Positions 48,601 to 54,179 of a stretch of DNA of 54,179 bases are shown in pieces (the first letter of the stretch is position 1; the number at the start of each line of letters is the position of its first letter). Source of the DNA: Gyrodactylus bullatarudis (taxonomy: Eukaryota > Platyhelminthes > Monogenea > Gyrodactylidea > Gyrodactylidae); NCBI GenBank assembly GCA_012064415.1, contig SSNU01000263.1, positions 1 to 54,179 on the forward strand, read 5' to 3'. Under the pieces are notes generated by a model. It ran no database searches. It saw only the letters and a program-made list of their open reading frames with translations, and had not been told where the DNA came from. A program made the position numbers and the translations under genes.

Positions 48601-51600
48601 GACTATCTTCAAAAATCTCAGGTTTATAGTGCACAATCGGTCCAAAGATTTGATTTTGACGGAAGATGTCCCGAATTTGTTAGAGTATTTAGGTAATTAC
48701 TAAAATGGCTGATATCTATCATTTATACAAACAAGCTAATTTTTAAAAACAGTTTCAATTTCTAGAGATTTGAGCTTTTGACTTAGAAACCAACTAGAAA
48801 AGTACTGAGAGACTAATTCTATTAATATTTGAATAACTGCTGAATTTAGCCTATCCCAAGTGGTATGCATTTTTTTATTTACTTTAAAGTGATAAACTCG
48901 TACGTCTTGGAAGCACAAATATTGTTAAACTTGAATGTGAAGTTTATGGCCATCCAAGTCCGATTGTAACATGGTATTTTGATGGATATCCAATAACTCA
49001 TGATGATATGAGATTTCAAATTCTTCAAGGACCTGTACCAAATGAACACAGTTTGATTATCATCCGACCAAATTCAACTATTCTGGGAAGATACGAGGCT
49101 GTCGCAGAGAATGACTTTGGTCAGGCCAGATGCTCTGCAAATGTTAATCTGACAGTGGATAGTCAAATTCCTAGTCCAGCTCTCTCAACATCATCTTTGA
49201 ATATGTATCCTAACTATCCAAGAAGAAGTCAAGTCATTACACCTCCATATACTCCAAGTTACAATACTATAAAGTTTAAGCCAAGCATTATGAAATATAA
49301 TATACGTGAAACAAGTGCACCTCCAGTTCACTACAACTTTTTCAAACCGGCTCCTCGTCAAAATCAATCTCCTGTTCAATTTACTTTCGGTCTACCGCGA
49401 CGACATATAAGTCGTGCTGAAGTTAGTTGAGACTTTCAATGGTTTTGAATCTGTAAATTTATTAATTCGATTTTCATTTTTTAATCAAGATGCCACGTAC
49501 CTCTTTAACTCCAACAAAACCAATGAGACATGCATCTAGTACAATAAACATCAATCATCGATCTGTATACAATGCATATCAAAAATCCAATATTGATAGG
49601 AATCAAGTTGTTCCAGGATTCAGCTCTGAAGAGGAAATTCATAGACAAATGGTGATTAAACCAGTTACAAAACATCACACATCTGAATTTACAAAAATAA
49701 TCAAATCTGAGCAAAAATGCTATTCTGGCTATAGTTCTGATGAAGAATTTGAGAACCAAATGAACATTGTACCCATGACAAAAATGCACAAGTCTTCAAT
49801 TGAATATGGAGTCGTGTCAAGGCCTAATTTATCTTATGGCGTATCTACTCAACATGAAATAAACAATGCAATTAATATAACACCCATGACTAGACGATAT
49901 ACATCAAGTATGGAACGCGAACTAGTTACAAAACCCAAAATAACTAAAGCTTATGAAACCCAAAAGGTTTTGGAAAGACCTATTGATGTAACACCAATTT
50001 CAAAGAATTATCAATCAATTTCAAATGTAAACTTGTACCAAAATCCAGAAATAATTCCTGGATATGAATCAAATGTTGATATAGAAAGACCTCTTAAAGT
50101 AACTCCAATGACAAGGAGATATTCATCAAGAATGGATCAAGATTTAAATGCTGAAGTTGAAGTACAACCTGCTTATGAATCTCAAAATTATTATCAAAAA
50201 TCCATGAGCGTGACACCAATAACAAGAATGCATAGTTCTTCGGTTGAACGAGAACTTTCATGTCATCCAGAAATTGAAACTGTGTATGAGTCCACAGCTA
50301 ATTTTGAAAATAAAATACAAATTGTTCCACTTCGAACTGAGCACCGTTCAAGCCTGGAAAATATTCAAATCGATTCTGTTCCTATTTATGATCAGAGTAG
50401 ACTTCCTCGTTCTCCTGATAGACGTACAATCGTTGAAAAAGAGATTGTTCTACAACATGAAAGTCCAATACGTTTCCAGAGAGATGCGATTCCATTGAAT
50501 ACTGTTCATACTACAATTTTGCATAAAGAGGTTGTATCACAGCCAAGAATAGATTCAGTTTATGAATCAGTGTCTTGTCTGGAAAACGTTTTAAATGTAA
50601 CACCAATGGTTTCGGAAAAGCAGGAGCATATCACGAGAACTTATGAGACTCATCAAACTGTCGAAATTCATGAAAGGCTAGTAAGTATTTAAAATATTAA
50701 TGAAATAATTATCAAAACAATGAATGCCTCTTTAAAATTTTAGAATAGTCCAGTAGAGTTACAAATATCTATTCCAACTCCTCCAAAGTTTATCGAGCCA
50801 TTACAGAATATCGTGGCTGATGAAGGAAGTCGAGTAGTTATTGATGGATTACTCACAGGAAATCCACATCCGGTCATTTCATGGTACAGAGCAACAAATG
50901 AATTACAAGATAATCCAGATTTACAAATAGAATATATTGATAATCGAGTAAAATTAATAATACCAGAAGTTTCAGCTCATGACTCAGGAAAGTATACATG
51001 TCACGCTGAGAATATTGCTGGATTTGATGAAAGCCATGCAGTTCTGAATGTTAATTTACGTTTAGTTCCACCAAATTTTGAGCCAGGTCTACACAATGAA
51101 GTTGTACTTGAAGATCAAACAATTCGTATGTTTGTTAAAGTGAACGGCCATCCACCTCCTGTTGTAACTTGGTTCAAGGATGGTCAAACTTTGTACAGTT
51201 CTCCAGATTATATACTTGAAGTTGAGGGTGATGGTGTTTATGCATTGACTATACCTAATATTCGTCTCGATTCTACTGCCCGGTATTCAGTTCATGCTAG
51301 AAATGATGCTGGAGAAGCTGTAACTGCAGGTAAAATTACTGTAGCTCGTAAGCTTTGAATCTTAACAAAAACATAACGCAATTTTATTATTTTATCATTA
51401 TAATTAGATCGACCCAGATCATTACAAACACTTTATGAGGAAACACAAAAGAGTGAAATCTTTATCGATTATGAAAAACCGAATTATGAGCCAATTGTTC
51501 AAGCACCTTATTTCACAAAGGTAATCAGTTTGAAATGAAGATTAAACATAAGAATCAACCCATTTTACACAAAATTATCCAATAATATATTAAAATACAG

Positions 51601-54179
51601 CACTGTATAATTATATTGAATTCTAATTTATACACATTTATTGCATTTTCAGACTCTTTATCCAAATACTGAAAATCTGGAAAATAAGAATCAAGTTCTA
51701 GAAGTTGAAGTGGTCGGTAGTCCTGAACCAGTCGTTAGCTGGTTTCATAATGGCATCAAAATTGATATTGAACCATCATATCAAATTTATACCGAATCTT
51801 TCATTCCAGAACAATCAGAACTTCGAGGTGTTCGTAGTCAACTTTTTATACCTATGGTCAATCAGCAACATTCAGGAGATTATTCTGCAATCGCTTCAAA
51901 TAAAGAAGGAAATGTCCGAACATCCACAAATTTGACCGTAAAAAAGATCCGTAATTTAAATTTTGAAAAAGGAATAATTAATTTAGAAAAATTAATTAGA
52001 AAAATTTTTCAGAATTAGAGCCACCATTACCAAAATATCAAAAACCAGTTATTTTATCAGCCCCACCACCAACAGTCGAAGTTGATAAAAATGTTAGTCT
52101 TCGTCTTGATGCCATTGTTCAAGGAAATCCGCAGCCAAAAGTTTCTTGGTTCCATGAGGGAATAGAAATTCTCCCAAATAAAAAACATTCAGTTGAATTT
52201 AATCCTGAATCCGGCCAGGTATCTCTTTCAATAATAAATTGTGATTTGAGAGATAATGGGAATTATCAACTACTGGCATCGAACTCACTTGGAACAGCAA
52301 CAACAGAGTGTTTCCTAACCATTAATGAACCAATGTAAGCAGATATTTAAAATCATTTTTTCAAAGTTTTAATCCTAACTCTAATATGTATTATGAATAC
52401 TTAGGTTATTGAGTCAGCCTTATCATCCACCAGAAATAAATCCAAAACTGCCGGAAAGTGTCACAGTAGTCGGTGAGAATCCGATAGTTTTCGAAATTGA
52501 TGTTTATGGTCAACCGAAACCAGATGTAGAATGGTTCTTTAATGGAGTGAAAATTTATGATAATGCTCAATACAAAACTGAAAAAATCAGTAAAAATAAA
52601 CATACATTAACAATAAACAGATCGAATCTGGAGAATTCGGGACGATACATGGCAGTTGCTAGGAACCAGTACGGTCAAGATTCTACATTCACTGATGTGA
52701 GCAAAATTTTCTATAAATAAATGATAAATTGTTAATGAAAATTTTTTAGCTTGTTATAAACAAAGATGAGTTGGAGTATTATGAACAAGAATCTCCAAGA
52801 TTTATAAGTGGTCCCGTTCCTTGGGAAATGTTCACAACTTTAGATGACGGAAAAACATTAAATTGTAATACTCAATTGAGACTAGATGAAGATGAAAATT
52901 GTTCTTTAGGCGTTGTCACATCTGGAAAGCCTGAACCACAGATATCTTGGTACAGGAATGGAATAAAGATAGTTCCAGATAAGGATCAACAGGTGAGTGA
53001 TAGGAAACATGAAAATGTAAAATTGCTTAAAATAATGATGAAATTCAAATTAGATCGAAAGCAAGAAATATGAGAGTAAACTAGTACTTCAAAGCAGACA
53101 AAAACATACAGGACAATATTGTGTGATAGCAGAAAATACAGCTGGACGAACAACGATGAATTTCTCTATTCGAGTGGATGGAAGGAGTGTACAGGAATAT
53201 GCGCCAGTATTCGTGGAATATTCACCAGAAAATATACGCTTGAAAAATCAAGAGAGCGTGGAATTAGGATTTTTGATAGACTCGAATCCAGTAGCAGATA
53301 TAGAAATATGGAAAAATGGTGTGTGAGTAATAAAAAATAACATTATGATCTGGATAGCAGAAGAAAAATAATATATTACAGGGCCGTTAATATCCCAGAG
53401 GAAATGCGACGTGGAAGTCTGAAGATCACCCAGGAGATGAACTTCACAAAAGTCAACGTCGTTGACGTCAACGCTGGCGAGAACGCCAATGTCTGGGAAG
53501 TTACAGCAACCAATAAAGTCGGAAAATCTCTGAGAAACGTCAAAGTTGAGAGTGAGCTCTTGAGAATGCTTTTATCTTTTGCGAATTCGCTAACCCTTAC
53601 ATTGTAGCTGACGCAAATCTAGTTCAAGAATACGCTCCAGTATTCGTGGAACAGCCTCCCGAATCAATCAAAGCAACGAAACACCAGTGTACCGAGTTGA
53701 ACTTCATCATTGACTCAAACCCGACGCCAAACATTCAAATAATCAAGAATGGAAAGTGAGCGTTCATTTCAGGTATACTCCAGCTCATGGGAATAGCTCC
53801 TAGATCTAGTTCACGAAGAGCAACAATAGTGGGAACTATTCAGTTGTCAGCAGACATTTCTATAGGCTCTAAATCTGAGTAAAATTGAGGGGGAGGGTTG
53901 GTAGAAGGCCCTACTTTCACGGGTATAAGTGTTATGCTATTATATTGGAGGGCCGTTAATATCCCAGAGGAAATGTTCTAAATCTGAGTAAAATTGATGC
54001 GGGGGGGGGTTGATAGAAGGCCCTACTTTCCCGGGTATAACTGTTATGCTATTATATTACAGGGCCGTTAATATCCCAGAGGAAATGCGACGTGGAAGTC
54101 TGAAGATCACCCAGGAGATGAACTTCACAAAAGTCAACGTCGTTGACGTCAACGCTGGCGAGAACGCCAATGTCTGGGA
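38531..54179 (+). CDS. Giant muscle-type protein: CCDC141-like spectrin/coiled-coil head plus titin-like Ig array (3' end outside window)
   Basis: At least 26 exons, all phase-consistent, encode about 3,200 residues before the window ends. Exons: 38531-38776, 38815-39099, 39137-39859, 39920-40267, 40322-41176, 41237-41458, 41519-42017, 42370-42654, 43749-44049, 46628-47009, 47160-47282, 47343-47632, 47688-48022, 48284-48692, 48890-49421, 49490-50680, 50744-51347, 51408-51520, 51653-51950, 52013-52334, 52405-52696, 52750-52992, 53054-53322, 53382-53551, 53608-53755, 54063-end. The start is supported by an in-frame TAA at 38510. The head resembles vertebrate CCDC141; the remainder is I-set Ig domains of the titin/kettin/Unc-89 kind, arranged in two blocks around a 37-residue repeat. 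Such proteins act as sarcomere scaffolds. I cannot name an arthropod orthologue with certainty; a zormin- or titin-like annotation is likely elsewhere. Confidence 0.85.
42370..49421 (+). CDS. First Ig block: six I-set domains (exons 8-15)
   Basis: Six Ig domains follow in order, each with the C-strand Trp and a D.G.Y.C-type F strand: 1 (exons 8-9, TVTWLKNG, HDSGQYTCRVSN), 2 (exon 10, VNWFHNN, GIFSCKARN), 3 (exons 10-12, VMWYKNG, EDTGCYTCKI), 4 (exon 13, VQWFKNG, DHGEYICQAEN), 5 (exon 14, ISWYRDN, DSGVYEAIATN; the F-strand Cys is replaced by Glu), 6 (exons 14-15, VTWYFDG, LGRYEAVAEN; Cys also missing). Domains with the disulphide Cys replaced are common in intracellular muscle Ig proteins. Ser/Arg/Pro-rich linkers follow domains 1, 3 and 6. 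Introns of 1.1 and 2.6 kb lie inside; the one at 47283-47342 is GC-AG. Confidence 0.85.
42655..43748 (+). other. Intron inside Ig domain 1
   Basis: GTAAGT donor, a weak acceptor (AAATCAAG) with a poor pyrimidine tract; chosen because it keeps frame and completes the Ig fold. A 1.1-kb AT-rich interior without recognised features. Confidence 0.6.
44050..46627 (+). other. 2.6-kb intron between Ig domains 1 and 2, with family A repeats
   Basis: GTGAGT donor and TTTTTAG acceptor. Family A copies occupy about 44177-44420 and 44690-44900 (GAAAATTTTTGTTGATTTCA; GATTTCAAAGATTTAAAGCA). No exon seen. Confidence 0.65.
47283..47342 (+). other. GC-AG intron (60 bp)
   Basis: The donor reads AAT then GCAAGT, the typical context of GC-AG introns. 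Removing 47283-47342 restores frame and gives NIINLQVEDTGCYTC, a canonical Ig E-F segment. The nearby GT at 47287 would shift frame. Confidence 0.8.
49490..50680 (+). CDS. Single exon encoding 37-residue tandem repeats
   Basis: This 1,191-bp exon (397 residues, phase 0 at both ends) lies between the two Ig blocks. From residue 40 of the exon, seven units of exactly 37 residues run without indels (about 49607-50383), followed by two looser units. Consensus features per unit are: a YES-like motif at positions 5-7, a hydrophobic-E-N/R pair at 11-13, the core VTPMTRRY at about 17-24, SS at 26-27 and a charged ending such as ERELVTKPK. There is no Trp and almost no Cys; Thr, Ser, Tyr, Arg and Glu dominate, so the segment may be extended and phosphorylatable. 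I do not recognise the repeat from any named family. Being symmetric (phase 0-0), the exon could be skipped without frame change. Confidence 0.85.
50744..52992 (+). CDS. Second Ig block (exons 17-22)
   Basis: Ig domains 7 and 8 share exon 17 (VISWYRATN, HDSGKYTCHAEN; VVTWFKDG, TARYSVHARN). Domain 9 spans exons 18-19 (VVSWFHNG, HSGDYSAIASN), 10 is exon 20 (KVSWFHEG, DNGNYQLLASN), 11 is exon 21 (DVEWFFNG, NSGRYMAVARN) and 12 begins in exon 22 (QISWYRNG). All are I-set type and most lack the F-strand Cys, as in domains 5 and 6. Introns are 52-132 bp. No Fn3, kinase or PEVK-type segment is seen, so the closest general comparison is the Ig-rich arthropod titin-related proteins. Confidence 0.85.
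53054..54179 (+). CDS. Terminal two-exon Ig modules, duplicated (exons 23-26, partial)
   Basis: Exon 23 ends domain 12 (HTGQYCVIAEN) and starts domain 13 (EYAPVFVEYSPENI, IDSNP, IEIWKNG); exon 24 completes it (AVNIPEEMRRGSLKITQEMN, VWEVTATNKVGKS). Exon 25 starts domain 14 (EYAPVFVEQPPESI, IDSNP, IIKNGK) and exon 26 (54063 to window end) is base-for-base identical to the first 117 bp of exon 24. Domain 14 carries I where the C-strand Trp is expected (QIIKNG). Exons 24-26 use many more G/C-ending codons than those upstream. A repeated two-exon Ig module seems to start here and continue outside the window. Confidence 0.8.
53868..54087 (+). repeat. 109-bp intronic tandem duplication carrying an exon-start copy
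   Basis: Unit 1 (53868-53976) and unit 2 (from 53977) share TCTAAATCTGAGTAAAATTG, a G-run, GGCCCTACTTTC and TGTTATGCTATTATATT. Both end with the same 25 bp, which is the start of exon 26 (GGCCGTTAATATCCCAGAGG, then AAATG). Unit 1's acceptor reads TTGGAG and leads to no exon; unit 2's reads TTACAG and is the real one. Confidence 0.9.

Noticed and set aside
49505..49789. Minus-strand open frame of 94 codons
   Set aside because: It is the shadow of the 37-residue repeat exon on the opposite strand.
49607..50383. CRISPR-like or satellite DNA repeat
   Set aside because: The 111-bp period is visible only at protein level; the DNA units are diverged and the frame is fully open.

Overview
This AT-rich window comes from a eukaryotic nuclear genome. 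The genes are split by GT-AG introns, many only 37-65 bp long, amid long non-coding stretches full of decayed DNA transposons and fold-back repeats. Gene content (a SYK-type tyrosine kinase, a FoxC/FoxL1-type forkhead factor, a titin-like muscle protein) and base composition suggest an arthropod. A copepod such as a sea louse would fit, but I cannot prove the species from sequence alone. I see no bacterial gene, rRNA, CRISPR array or credible functional tRNA.

Layout. (1) 4710-15761, plus strand: the 3' part of a SYK/ZAP-70-family kinase. Eight exons keep phase across every junction; the SH2-encoding exons must lie left of the window. Its first intron portion (1-4709) and its 7 kb second intron hold a deletion-derivative piggyBac element, a 370-bp MITE, a 156-bp-arm hairpin and one arm of a perfect 127-bp inverted repeat whose other arm is the window's first 127 bases. 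(2) 15762-23585: intergenic, with a retroposon-like 3' end and a 534-bp Ginger/KRBA2-like element with terminal inverted repeats. A coding-like fragment also lies there between two direct repeats. (3) 23586-25820, plus: a complete three-exon forkhead gene with an intron inside the DNA-binding domain. (4) 25821-38530: intergenic, rich in palindromes, fold-back elements and a TIR element with tRNA-promoter-like boxes; one possible orphan exon. (5) 38531-54179, plus: a giant gene running off the right edge. At least 26 exons encode about 3,200 residues: a CCDC141-like spectrin/coiled-coil head, six Ig domains, a single exon of 37-residue tandem repeats, then eight or more further Ig domains. At the far right an exon start is duplicated exactly, with a 25-bp decoy copy in the intron between.

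The three genes show no operon-like relation. The most unusual material is in the giant gene (head-plus-Ig architecture, 37-residue repeat, recent exon duplication, a GC-AG intron) and in the intronic hairpin, which has the shape of a hairpin-RNA locus.
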